Below are positions 7,132-14,751 of a DNA stretch of 23,108 nucleotides, piece by piece. The DNA comes from JADFNO01 sp965369945. Its GTDB lineage: Bacteria; Planctomycetota; Phycisphaerae; Phycisphaerales; SM1A02. The translations under genes were made by a program, and so were the position numbers. The notes beneath the pieces are model-generated. The model saw nothing but the letters and a program-made list of their open reading frames with translations. It ran no database searches and was not told the DNA's origin. Numbering within the stretch: position 1 is the stretch's first letter; every line of letters begins with the position of its first letter. The stretch is from contig CBDUST010000039.1 of the NCBI GenBank assembly GCA_965369945.1, positions 1-23,108 of the forward strand, written 5' to 3'.

Positions 7132-9300
7132 ATGTCTAGATTTTTCGACGAAATTAGAAACGGCAAACCGGTGCGGCGCCTCTTGGGCCCGGTAGCCGGT
7201 TGCCTCGTTGGCTGTGCCGCGCCCGGCCCGGCGCCATTGACGCTGCCCGGTGCACTTTCCGCGGCCAACATGGAGCCCATCCAGGAGAACCAGGCGGACC
7301 TCACAACCCGGCAGCGTCGGCAGATAGAGATATTTCAGAGCATTCTGCTCAGCTCATCGTCAGTCGACGTCGCCCCGGAGACAAGGCGAAGCGCTGCTGA
7401 GGAACTCATCGCCATGCGGATCGCTCCAGCTACATCGATCCTTGCCCAAGCCCTGGGTAGCGATAGCGAGGCGCCGGTGATCGCTGTGATCGAGGCGATG
7501 GAGGCATCGTCCGACCCGGTTGCCGGACTGCTGGCGACGGTCATCACGACGCTGCAGACCGGATCACCCGAGATTGCTGAGCGGTTGAGTTCGCTGTTGC
7601 TGCGCTACGGCCAGCCTGCATTGCAACAAACCGGCGCGGCCGCGTTGAATCGCGACTCACCCACCGCATCGCGGCTTGGCCCGATCACCGCTTTGGGGTC
7701 GTTTCAAAGCCGCGAGAGTGCCGGGTATCTGATGACGCTGCTGGAGCGTGATCCGCCCGAGTCGCCGCAGGTCGTCGCCAAAGCATGCAACAGCCTTGAG
7801 CGACTTACCGGTTTTTCCTTCGGATCGGATGCAGACCAATGGCGAACATGGTGGGCCGAACATAAAGACGAGCCGCTGGAAGACTGGCTGCGCATCATGT
7901 TGGAACAACTGAGAACTCGTGTTGCCGAACTCGAGCAGCAAAGTCAGCAGCTAAGGCGCGACAACGACGCAACGGCTCAACGTGTGGTCGACGGGTATCG
8001 TGACCTGTTTGTGATACTTCCGCCTGAAGATCAGTTCGCCCGACTGGAGACGCTCTTGAGCGATGCGCTGACGCCCGTTCGGCAGTTCGCCGTCGACCGG
8101 GTGGAGCGGCTGCTTCGCGACAGCGAGTTAGCGCCGGTGCAAGTGCAGGACAAACTCGCTGAGCGGTTGGCCGATGCCGGCGAGCTGGGCGGCCTGCGAC
8201 TCTCGGCGGCCCGACTGCTCAACGATTTGAATTACCCGCGCACAGGCGAACTTGTCGGGGCGGCCTTGGCGGCGGAATCGGATGCCGCTCGAGCTGCAGG
8301 CTACCTGGAGATACTGGCCAAACGGCCCAGTCCCGAAGCGCTGGCAGTATTGATGCGCTGGCTTGCCGTGGCGCAAACCACTACGTCGGCTGCGGATACA
8401 TTGTGGGCCCTCGTCAGTAGCGCCGCTCTTGACGAAACCGCGCTGGGGCAGCTTCGGCCTGAGGCACACCGCGCTGCTTCTCAGTACGTCACGCCGGCCC
8501 ATGTTCGACTGCTGGCGGGTATCGGCCGGGACATCGATCGGGAGGGTATTGAAAAGTGGCTCGATTCAGATGACGTGGCCATCCGAAGCGCCGCGGCTCA
8601 AGGGCTGAGTTGGGCCGGCGTGTTGGAGCCTTTGCAGCAGCGCGCCGCTGACGAAGCGATCTACCCACATCGCATCAACTTGCTCGCTCGGGGCGCTGTT
8701 GATCTGGCCACGTTGCGCGAACTGGTGCGAGTCGCTCCGCCCCAATCCCATCAACAGATGTGGATGGTCGCGATGACGGGATTCTTCAGCAAACTCCTAC
8801 CGGGCCAAATGCTGCAAGGCGACGACCTGCTCGCTTCGTTTGAACACGTTGATCAAACATTGCGTGTAGCGGCTCTTGCACGAGCTGCGCAGTTGCCCGA
8901 TGACGCGCTTCCAGCCGATCAACGCGCGGCCCTTTTCTTACGCTTGGCTGAACTGTGGCTCGCGACCGGCAACGCGCAATCGGCACACGATCTCTTGGTG
9001 CGGATCGACGAAGCGTCGGCACCGTTGAATCTTGCGCAGCTTCGGTTCCGCGCTGCCGCGCTGAGCGGGCACTACGACACGGCTGCGGGATTGAACAACG
9101 ACGCGGCGGTCTGGGTGGTCTTGCTGACGGAACTGGCTGAATCTGACGCGGTGGCGGCCGTTCGGCTGCGCGATGAGATTCAGCGCCGCTTCGAGGGCGC
9201 GTTTGATGAGCAGACACAAGCGGCGTTCGATGCGGTGAATCGGCGACTGCCTGGGCAGTCGCCGGCACCCGCAGCGGCTGAGTCCGATTCGTTGCCGTGA
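7132..9300 (+). CDS. HEAT-repeat-type lipoprotein of unknown function
   Basis: 722 aa from the ATG at 7132, which places a basic n-region and hydrophobic stretch (RRLLGPVAGCLVGCAAPGPAP) at the N terminus with lipobox-like cysteines at 24 and 28. A longer open frame begins at 6910 but overlaps the divergent TPR gene. The rest is alpha-helical, with leucine/alanine-rich repeats resembling HEAT or armadillo units (about 60-310, 380-540 and 590-700). There is a short coiled coil at about 265-285 (LRTRVAELEQQSQQLRRDND) and a DADQWRTWWAEHK segment near 240. No enzyme motif is seen. It is probably a surface or periplasm-facing scaffold anchored to a membrane. Its stop TGA overlaps the GTG start of the sirtuin gene, so the two are co-expressed although one product is expected in the envelope and the other in the cytoplasm. 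Confidence 0.75.
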   Translation: MSRFFDEIRNGKPVRRLLGPVAGCLVGCAAPGPAPLTLPGALSAANMEPIQENQADLTTRQRRQIEIFQSILLSSSSVDVAPETRRSAAEELIAMRIAPATSILAQALGSDSEAPVIAVIEAMEASSDPVAGLLATVITTLQTGSPEIAERLSSLLLRYGQPALQQTGAAALNRDSPTASRLGPITALGSFQSRESAGYLMTLLERDPPESPQVVAKACNSLERLTGFSFGSDADQWRTWWAEHKDEPLEDWLRIMLEQLRTRVAELEQQSQQLRRDNDATAQRVVDGYRDLFVILPPEDQFARLETLLSDALTPVRQFAVDRVERLLRDSELAPVQVQDKLAERLADAGELGGLRLSAARLLNDLNYPRTGELVGAALAAESDAARAAGYLEILAKRPSPEALAVLMRWLAVAQTTTSAADTLWALVSSAALDETALGQLRPEAHRAASQYVTPAHVRLLAGIGRDIDREGIEKWLDSDDVAIRSAAAQGLSWAGVLEPLQQRAADEAIYPHRINLLARGAVDLATLRELVRVAPPQSHQQMWMVAMTGFFSKLLPGQMLQGDDLLASFEHVDQTLRVAALARAAQLPDDALPADQRAALFLRLAELWLATGNAQSAHDLLVRIDEASAPLNLAQLRFRAAALSGHYDTAAGLNNDAAVWVVLLTELAESDAVAAVRLRDEIQRRFEGAFDEQTQAAFDAVNRRLPGQSPAPAAAESDSLP

Positions 9301-10010
9301 TCGAACAAGCCAGACGAATCATTGCCCAAGCCGGACGTGTCGTATCGTTTTCCGGAGCAGGGCTGAGCGCTGAGTCGGGCATACCAACCTTTCGAGATGC
9401 GCGAACCGGCGGACTTTGGGCCAAGCACGATCCCATGCGGCTTGCCTCGCCACAAGGCTTCGCTGATGATCCGCAGCTCGTGAGTGAGTGGTATGCCCAT
9501 CGACGGCGTGCGATCGCTGAGGCTCAACCCAACGATGCGCATATCGCCCTGGCGCAGCGATCGAACATTATCCACGTCACGCAGAACGTCGACGACCTGC
9601 TGCACCGAGCAGGCGCACGCCGCGTCATTCAATTGCACGGAACGATCGCGCACGATCGGTGCAACGGCGACTGTGGATTTCGTGAAGAGGTTGACATGAC
9701 CAATCCACCGGCCCTGCGCACTTGTCCCCAGTGTGGCGATCAACTTCGCCCAGCAGTCGTATGGTTCGGCGAGGCGTTGCCAAGTGATGCTTGGTCGGAG
9801 GCGGAGCGGGCCTGCGGCGAGTGCGAGGTTCTGCTGGTCATCGGAACCAGCGCCGTAGTGTACCCAGCGGCTGGTCTGATCGGTTTGGCCAAGTCCGCCG
9901 GAGCGAAGATCATCATCGTCAATACACAGTCGAGCGACGCAAGCTCCCTGGCGGACGTTGAACTTCTTGGTAAGGCCAGCGAGGTTGTGCCTGATCTGCT
10001 GGTCCAATGA
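9297..10010 (+). CDS. cobB: NAD-dependent protein deacylase, Sir2 family (class III, CobB/SIRT5-like)
   Basis: 237 aa, starting at a GTG that overlaps the previous stop by 4 bp. The NAD-binding motif GAGLSAESGIPTFR (20-33), TQNVDDLLHRAG (95-106), the catalytic His114 in LHGT, VVWFGEALP and the GTSAVVYPA loop are all intact. The structural zinc site is C122-x3-C126 with C143-x2-C146. Tyr66 and Arg69 form the Y-x-x-R pair that in SIRT5 and E. coli CobB binds negatively charged acyl groups, so desuccinylation or demalonylation is likely besides deacetylation. Such enzymes typically reverse lysine acylation of acyl-CoA synthetases and central enzymes. That is a plausible link to the acyl-CoA pathway 3.5 kb downstream, but it is not shown. 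Confidence 0.93.
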   Translation: MIEQARRIIAQAGRVVSFSGAGLSAESGIPTFRDARTGGLWAKHDPMRLASPQGFADDPQLVSEWYAHRRRAIAEAQPNDAHIALAQRSNIIHVTQNVDDLLHRAGARRVIQLHGTIAHDRCNGDCGFREEVDMTNPPALRTCPQCGDQLRPAVVWFGEALPSDAWSEAERACGECEVLLVIGTSAVVYPAAGLIGLAKSAGAKIIIVNTQSSDASSLADVELLGKASEVVPDLLVQ

Positions 10011-10017
10011 AGCGAAT

Positions 10018-10905
10018 CTACCAGACGAGCGAATCAACAACCGCCGCAGAAAGAAACAATACAACGGTGAGCGTAGCTACAACAAGGCCCGGTTTTGGCA
10101 GCTTCAGGTAGTGTTTGCACGCAAGATACCACCAAATCGCCATCCATAGCACGCACGGTGTGAAGAGCGCTGCGCCTGGAAACGGCGAATAGACGATATT
10201 CGTCGAGGCAAACTCCCCGACGCGCCATTTCCAATAAAAGGGATCAAACACCTCGGCTGTGGCGTCCATTCCCATTGACATCAGCGCTAGGAAAGTGATG
10301 CACCACAGGCAGCCAACACCAAGTGGCGCAACAAGTGAATACAAGAAAATACGGAAAATGTGACCTTTACGAACCTTCGACTGCCGCAGCGTTGTTGGAA
10401 TGAGCGCGAAAATGGCCGGCATGGCGAACAACGCGACAGCCAGGCCGGGCATTACGTAGAAAACGTACCGCAGCAAACTCTGGACCGCTTCCCAGGTAGT
10501 CTGCAACCAATACGACCATCCCTGCGCCCCCGTCCAATTGCCCCAATAGACGAAATCGTGAAGGACGAAACTGCTTAGAGACAGAATCAACGCAACTGTG
10601 GCGATTACACTCGCTACAACCGCCGCCGGCCACAGATGCACCGGATCGGTCAATCGCACCTCGCGCCAGAACCGGCGAGGTCGAAACGCATACAGCACTG
10701 TTTGTACGAATCGAGACAGTGGTTTCCGCCGCCAGTGATACTCAAACAGCCACGGATGCACGGTGAGGACGAAAACTCGATGCCAGTCGAATTCCAATCC
10801 ACATTCGTTGCAACGCCCGCGGATGGGGCACTGCTTGGTCCACGTCGAGACCGTCCCGTCAAGGTTGTAGCCGCATCGGGGACATTCAGCGGATGGCCGT
10901 GCCAT
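10018..10905 (-). CDS. Multi-pass membrane protein with N-terminal zinc ribbon
   Basis: 295 aa from the ATG at 10905, with AGGG about 10 nt upstream. A frame extension to 10962 exists but lacks support. The N terminus carries a rubredoxin-like zinc ribbon, ECPRCGYNLDG (Cys8, Cys11) with RCNECGLEF (Cys32, Cys35). This is followed by five or so hydrophobic segments: about 90-115, 150-175, 185-210, 245-265 and 270-292. Proteins with a CxxCGYxLxG head fused to membrane helices are common in planctomycete genomes and have no known function. It converges on the sirtuin gene with only 7 bp between stops, and it is divergent from fumC across 84 bp. Confidence 0.8.
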   Translation of the reverse strand: MARPSAECPRCGYNLDGTVSTWTKQCPIRGRCNECGLEFDWHRVFVLTVHPWLFEYHWRRKPLSRFVQTVLYAFRPRRFWREVRLTDPVHLWPAAVVASVIATVALILSLSSFVLHDFVYWGNWTGAQGWSYWLQTTWEAVQSLLRYVFYVMPGLAVALFAMPAIFALIPTTLRQSKVRKGHIFRIFLYSLVAPLGVGCLWCITFLALMSMGMDATAEVFDPFYWKWRVGEFASTNIVYSPFPGAALFTPCVLWMAIWWYLACKHYLKLPKPGLVVATLTVVLFLSAAVVDSLVW

Positions 10906-10989
10906 GTTTCGTTTACCCTGGTCGCTTAAAGAAGGCGTGGCCTGTGTCGTACTTTGCGCCAACGGCCGGTCATGCTACGGTATCTATTC

Positions 10990-12435
10990 ATGGCCACGAA
11001 AAACACAAAATCAACCGCAAAGACACGTGTTGAACGCGACTCGATGGGTCAGATGAAAGTCCCCGCCACGGTGATGTTTGGCGCATCTACCCAACGCGCG
11101 GTACTGAATTTCCCGATTTCAGGGCGGCCTGTTCATCCCAAGGTGATCCATGCCTTCGCGGTGCTGAAGCGCGCTTGCGCCGAAGTGAACCAGGAATTAG
11201 GCAAGCTCGATCAACGGCGATCAAAGCTCATTGTCTCAGCCTGCAACCAGATCATCAAAGAACTAGAGGCGAGCTCGCTTCCGGTGATGCAACATTTTCC
11301 GGTGGATGTGTTTCAGACAGGCTCGGGCACGTCCACCAACATGAACGTCAACGAAGTCGTCTCGAACTTTGCCTGCAAAGCTGCGGGCAAGAAGGTGGGC
11401 GCGAAGGATCCGATTCATCCCAACGATCACGTGAACATGGGTCAATCGTCCAACGACACGTTTCCCACGGCGATGCAGGTCGCGGCGGCGGTAGCAATTC
11501 ACGACGATCTACTTCCAGCCCTCAAGACCTTGGCGAGTGCTTTGAAGACCAAGGCCAGGCAGTGGGATAAGACGGTCAAGATCGGGCGAACACATCTCAT
11601 GGACGCTACGCCGATCCGTGTGGGTCAGGAATTCTCGGGGTTCGCCGCTCAGGCACAATACGGCGTGACGCGCGCTGAGCGCGCGATGATGCGTTTGGCC
11701 GAGAACTTGCCGATAGGAGGAACGGCCGTCGGCACCGGCATCAACACCCATCCGCGATTCGGCAAGCTCGTCTCGGCTCGCCTCGCCAAAGCAACCGGCG
11801 TGAAGTTCTCCGAAGCCGCCAACCATTACGAAGCGCAGGCCACGCGAGATTGTGTTGTCGAAGCGTCGGGCGAGCTCAAAACCATCGCGGTGAGCCTCTC
11901 CAAGATCGCCAACGACATACGCTGGCTGGGCTCGGGGCCGCGCTGCGGGTTGTATGAACTGTCATTACCCTCCATTCAGCCTGGCTCGTCGATCATGCCC
12001 GGCAAGGTGAATCCCGTCATCTGCGAATCGGTGGTGCAGGTTGCTTGTCAAGTGATTGGCAACGACGCAGCGATCACGATGGGAGCGATCGGGGGCGTCG
12101 GCTCGCTGTTTCAACTGAACGTCGCGATGCCCATGATGGCTGACAACATGATGCAAACCATCGAGTTGCTTGCCAACGTTTCGCGTGTGTTCGTGGAAAA
12201 GTGCATCAAAGACTTGAAGCTCAACAGGGCGATCGCATCGGGGTTCGTAGAGAAAAGCTTGATGATGTGTACGTCACTGGCGCCCGAGATCGGGTACGAC
12301 AAAGCAGCGCAAGTCGCCAAGGGTGCGTTCGCTTCGGGTCAAACCGTGCGCGAATATGTGCTCCAGCACAAGCTGGTCGAACGCAAACGACTCGATGAGC
12401 TGCTCGACGCCACATCGATGACCGAGCCGAGTTAG
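10990..12435 (+). CDS. fumC: Class II fumarate hydratase (FumC)
   Basis: 481 aa from the ATG at 10990, typical for the family. The frame is open from 10954 but homology begins after residue 13. It converts fumarate to L-malate in the TCA cycle as a cytoplasmic homotetramer. Superfamily blocks are all present: QTGSGTSTNMNVNEV (109-123), HPNDHVNMGQSSNDTFPTAM with the HPND B-site (143-162), KIGRTHLMDATP (197-208), GTAVGTGINTHP, and the signature GSSIMPGKVNP starting at residue 332 with the catalytic flexible serine loop. The sequence SGRPVHPKVIHAFAVLKRA and the VGTG-NTHP block fit fumarase better than aspartase. No Shine-Dalgarno is evident. TACGGT ends 8 nt before the ATG, so a leaderless transcript is possible. 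It is convergent with the alpha/beta hydrolase. Confidence 0.93.
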   Translation: MATKNTKSTAKTRVERDSMGQMKVPATVMFGASTQRAVLNFPISGRPVHPKVIHAFAVLKRACAEVNQELGKLDQRRSKLIVSACNQIIKELEASSLPVMQHFPVDVFQTGSGTSTNMNVNEVVSNFACKAAGKKVGAKDPIHPNDHVNMGQSSNDTFPTAMQVAAAVAIHDDLLPALKTLASALKTKARQWDKTVKIGRTHLMDATPIRVGQEFSGFAAQAQYGVTRAERAMMRLAENLPIGGTAVGTGINTHPRFGKLVSARLAKATGVKFSEAANHYEAQATRDCVVEASGELKTIAVSLSKIANDIRWLGSGPRCGLYELSLPSIQPGSSIMPGKVNPVICESVVQVACQVIGNDAAITMGAIGGVGSLFQLNVAMPMMADNMMQTIELLANVSRVFVEKCIKDLKLNRAIASGFVEKSLMMCTSLAPEIGYDKAAQVAKGAFASGQTVREYVLQHKLVERKRLDELLDATSMTEPS

Positions 12436-12459
12436 CAGAACATTCAACCATCCACGCTG

Positions 12460-12490
12460 TGACGCCCACCGATACCAATCGGTGGGTTCC
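12460..12490. repeat. REP-type hairpin, copy 1, between convergent genes
   Basis: CCCACCGAT (12465-12473) pairs perfectly with ATCGGTGGG (12478-12486) around ACCA. It is flanked by TGACG on the left and TT on the right. A second copy with the same flanks is at 20612-20642. Its place between the ends of fumC and the hydrolase suits a bidirectional terminator. Confidence 0.8.
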
Positions 12491-12501
12491 ATCAGCGATT
12501 T

Positions 12502-13440
12502 CTACTCGTCGTCAGCTGTTCTCACAATCCCCCCAACAAACGCGCGCACAAGTTCGTCGTGCGATTCGCCTTCGGTCAGCTCAGCGTGGGAATGATCAGC
12601 CCCCTCCACGAGATGAAACTGCGCATCGGGCGCCTCAGCGGCGATTTGCCGGCCTTGACTGACCGGGGTGATCGGATCGTGGCTTCCGTGAATTACTAAC
12701 AGCGGGCAGCGTAGATGCTGTGCGTCATCTGAGGTGTTGCGCTGACGCAAGCCGCGCAGCCTCCAGAGGAGCACCGCAAGATCGGTGATCGGGCGCGCGG
12801 GAACCCCATCACGGCGAAGGCGTCGGCGCAGCGTCATATGGAAGTATGTGTAAGGGGCGTACGCCACAACACCGAGGATCCGATCGCGAGCCGAAGCTTG
12901 GCGCGCCGCGGCCGCCAAGGCGATCACCGCGCCCATCGATCGCCCCACAAGAACGAGTCGTTCCTGACCAAGGCGCTCAAGCAGTGCGATCAGATCATCG
13001 TCTTCGTTGCAGCCAAGCCGGCTTGGGCCACCGGTCGCCTCGCCGTGGCCGCGCAGATCGTACAGCACGATTCGATCACAAAGATCGAGCCACAGCTCAA
13101 TGCCGCCGAGCATATCGATTCGCGATTGCCCCCAGCCATGGCAAAACACGGCCGTCAGATTCCCCTCTTCCCTCCGTGCCTCCGTGCCTTCGTGCCTCCG
13201 TGCCTTCTTCGTAGTAACCTCCCACACCGGGAGCCGAACTCCATCGGGTCGATCAAGCGTCCACGACTCAAAGGGCAGTTGAAGCTCGGCAGGATCGCAC
13301 GCCATCCCGTTGGCTACGGCATACCCAGCAGTATGGCGCGGCGGGTGGGTCGCGCCATAAACCAGCATCGCCACCACAAGCGCGACAAGCACCCCCAGCG
13401 CGATCAGCAACAAAATGGCCAGGCCCACAAGTTCCTGCAT
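12502..13440 (-). CDS. Membrane-anchored alpha/beta hydrolase
   Basis: 312 aa from the ATG at 13440, chosen because the N terminus is then a clean membrane anchor (residues 4-29, VGLAILLLIALGVLVALVVA). The longer frame to 13581 runs antisense into the thioesterase gene. The catalytic triad is Ser168 in the elbow GRSMGA, Asp255 in HGSHDPITP and His283 in GADHSH. HGWGQS (101-106) provides the oxyanion hole. Residues about 78-93 (KKARRHEGTEARREEG) are low-complexity and are encoded by an 8-bp tandem repeat that has invaded the gene. They fall in a loop before the HGWG strand and keep the frame. The substrate is unknown; esterase or serine aminopeptidase relatives are both possible. It is divergent from the thioesterase gene across 42 bp. 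TAGACT lies 7 nt before the start, suggesting a leaderless mRNA. Confidence 0.85.
   Translation of the reverse strand: MQELVGLAILLLIALGVLVALVVAMLVYGATHPPRHTAGYAVANGMACDPAELQLPFESWTLDRPDGVRLPVWEVTTKKARRHEGTEARREEGNLTAVFCHGWGQSRIDMLGGIELWLDLCDRIVLYDLRGHGEATGGPSRLGCNEDDDLIALLERLGQERLVLVGRSMGAVIALAAAARQASARDRILGVVAYAPYTYFHMTLRRRLRRDGVPARPITDLAVLLWRLRGLRQRNTSDDAQHLRCPLLVIHGSHDPITPVSQGRQIAAEAPDAQFHLVEGADHSHAELTEGESHDELVRAFVGGIVRTADDE
13171..13210. repeat. 8-bp tandem repeat inside the hydrolase coding sequence
   Basis: On the plus strand the units are CCTCCGTG, CCTCCGTG, CCTTCGTG, CCTCCGTG and CCTTCTTC. Being 8 bp long, the units shift frame each time and give a 24-bp protein-level period rich in Arg, Glu and Gly. 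The GCCTCCGTG word also appears in the repeat at 18786-18930. Confidence 0.85.
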
Positions 13441-13482
13441 GGCGAGCAGTCTAGCCGCCCCGGCGGTGCTGCTACACTGCCG
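13441..13482. promoter_or_regulatory. 42-bp divergent promoter region
   Basis: Only 42 bp separate the hydrolase and thioesterase starts. Two -10-like hexamers face outwards: TACACT (13473-13478, plus) and, on the minus strand, TAGACT 7 nt before the hydrolase ATG. No good -35 boxes or ribosome binding sites are seen, so leaderless transcripts are a reasonable guess. Confidence 0.4.
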
Positions 13483-13884
13483 ATGCTCATGAAGCCCACG
13501 CTCAAAGTCGGAAATACGGCCGAAGTAACCGCAATCGTCACCGAAGAGATGTGCCCCGCTTTCGACAATGTCGTCGTTCACCGCATCTACTCAACCTGGT
13601 CCATGGCTCATCACATGGAATTGGCCGCCCGCAAAGTGCTGGTCCCGCACTTGGACGACCATGAGGAGGGCATCGGATCACATTTGACGATCGACCATCT
13701 TGCACCGACCCCCCTGGGCCGGACCGTTCGAGTCGTTGCTGAAGCCGTTGAAGTTGACGACTCAACTGTTGTCTGCGACATCTGCGTTTATGATGGTGAA
13801 CGACTGGTGGGTCAAGGCCGGCAAATCCAACGTGTCTTGCCGAAGAAGAAACTTAAGTCACTCATCGAGCGAGCAACGCGATGA
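13483..13884 (+). CDS. Hot-dog thioesterase, FlK (fluoroacetyl-CoA thioesterase)-like
   Basis: 133 aa from the ATG at 13483 (a second ATG at 13489 is equally possible). It belongs to the single hot-dog fold FlK-like family. Thr38, Glu46 and His72 have the same spacing (8 and 26 residues) as the Thr42, Glu50, His76 triad of FlK. They lie in YSTWSMAHHMELAAR and in the block GSHLTIDHLAPTPLG. A following GRTVRVVAEAVEV strand and GERLVGQGRQIQRV strand complete the fold. It should hydrolyse a small acyl-CoA thioester in the cytoplasm. As the first gene of the Paa cluster, overlapping the next start by 4 bp, it may release dead-end CoA esters as PaaI does in proteobacteria, although it is not a PaaI homologue. 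The open frame upstream to 12838 is only antisense of the hydrolase. Confidence 0.85.
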   Translation: MLMKPTLKVGNTAEVTAIVTEEMCPAFDNVVVHRIYSTWSMAHHMELAARKVLVPHLDDHEEGIGSHLTIDHLAPTPLGRTVRVVAEAVEVDDSTVVCDICVYDGERLVGQGRQIQRVLPKKKLKSLIERATR

Positions 13885-14687
13885 CTACCGCAACTTTCGA
13901 GACCAAACCCATGACTTCTGAACAACTCATTCTCGTGGAGACCGAAGGTTCGGTCGGCATTATTCGTCTCAATCGCCCCAAGGTTCTCAACGCCCTCAAC
14001 CCGCAGTTGATGACGCAACTGGCTGAGCAGTTGGAAGCCTTCGATCAAGACGATTCAATCTATGTGATCGTCCTGGCTGGCAGTGAACGCGCCTTTGCAG
14101 CTGGGGCGGACATCGGCGACATGGCTGAGCGATCCGCCCTTGAGATGTACCAGCGAGATCAGTTCGCCGTATGGGATCGTATCAAACGCACGAAGAAGCC
14201 GATCGTCGCGGCAGTGAGTGGTTTCGCGCTGGGCGGCGGTTGCGAACTGATGATGTTGTGCGATGTTATCGTTGCTTCCGATACGTCGCAGATCGGTCAG
14301 CCGGAGATCAATATCGGTGTCATGCCCGGCGCCGGTGGAACGCAGCGTTTAACGCGCGCGGTCGGCAAAGCGACGGCAATGGATGTGATTCTAACGGGTC
14401 GATTTCTCAGCGCGTCCGAAGCGCTCGCCGGCGGGCTGGTGAGCCGCGTCGTGCCGGTGGAGCATTTCTTTTCTGAAGCGATGCGCATCGCACATGAAAT
14501 GGCTAAGAAGGGACCAATCGCACTTCGCCTGGCAAAGGAATCGGTTCTCAAAGCGCACGAAACAGCTCTGAGCGAAGGCTTGGAATATGAGCGCAAGCTG
14601 TTTTATTCACTCTTCTCGACCGACGATCAAAAAGAAGGCATGCGCGCCTTCATGGAGAAGCGCAAACCCGATTTCAAGGGAAAATAG
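13881..14687 (+). CDS. paaF: Enoyl-CoA hydratase, PaaF-like
   Basis: 268 aa, starting inside the previous stop (ATGA overlap). It has a crotonase fold, with the oxyanion-hole segments AFAAGADI (71-78) and SGFALGGG (113-120). Both catalytic glutamates of true hydratases are present: Glu122 in GGGCELMM and Glu142 in GQPEI, followed by PGAGGTQRL. It therefore adds water to a trans-2-enoyl-CoA, in this pathway probably 2,3-dehydroadipyl-CoA to 3-hydroxyadipyl-CoA. A second ATG at codon 11 (KPMTSEQ) could be the true start, since homology begins about residue 14. A general short-chain enoyl-CoA hydratase for beta-oxidation is the alternative. The pathway name comes from its neighbours. Confidence 0.88.
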   Translation: MTTATFETKPMTSEQLILVETEGSVGIIRLNRPKVLNALNPQLMTQLAEQLEAFDQDDSIYVIVLAGSERAFAAGADIGDMAERSALEMYQRDQFAVWDRIKRTKKPIVAAVSGFALGGGCELMMLCDVIVASDTSQIGQPEINIGVMPGAGGTQRLTRAVGKATAMDVILTGRFLSASEALAGGLVSRVVPVEHFFSEAMRIAHEMAKKGPIALRLAKESVLKAHETALSEGLEYERKLFYSLFSTDDQKEGMRAFMEKRKPDFKGK

Positions 14688-14704
14688 TTTTCGGAAATCC
14701 GCCA

Positions 14705-14735
14705 TTTAGCCGTGGGGCTTGCCCCGCGCTCTTCC
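14705..14735. repeat. Solo REP-like hairpin related to the RAYT terminal repeat
   Basis: TTTAGCCGTG at 14705 and GCGCTCTTCC at 14726 match the ends of the RAYT terminal repeat (TTTAGCCGCG and GCGCTCTCCC) with one change each. The centre folds into a 7-bp stem (14711-14717 with 14722-14728, one G-T pair). It fills the gap between paaF and paaG and ends shortly before the paaG ribosome binding site. Confidence 0.65.
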
Positions 14736-14751
14736 ACGCAGGAAACCCATC

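Noticed and set aside
12838..13482. Long open frame upstream of and in frame with the thioesterase
   Set aside because: It is antisense to the alpha/beta hydrolase, whose triad and membrane anchor are clear. The upstream part has arginine/proline-rich shadow composition, and the thioesterase fold starts at 13483.
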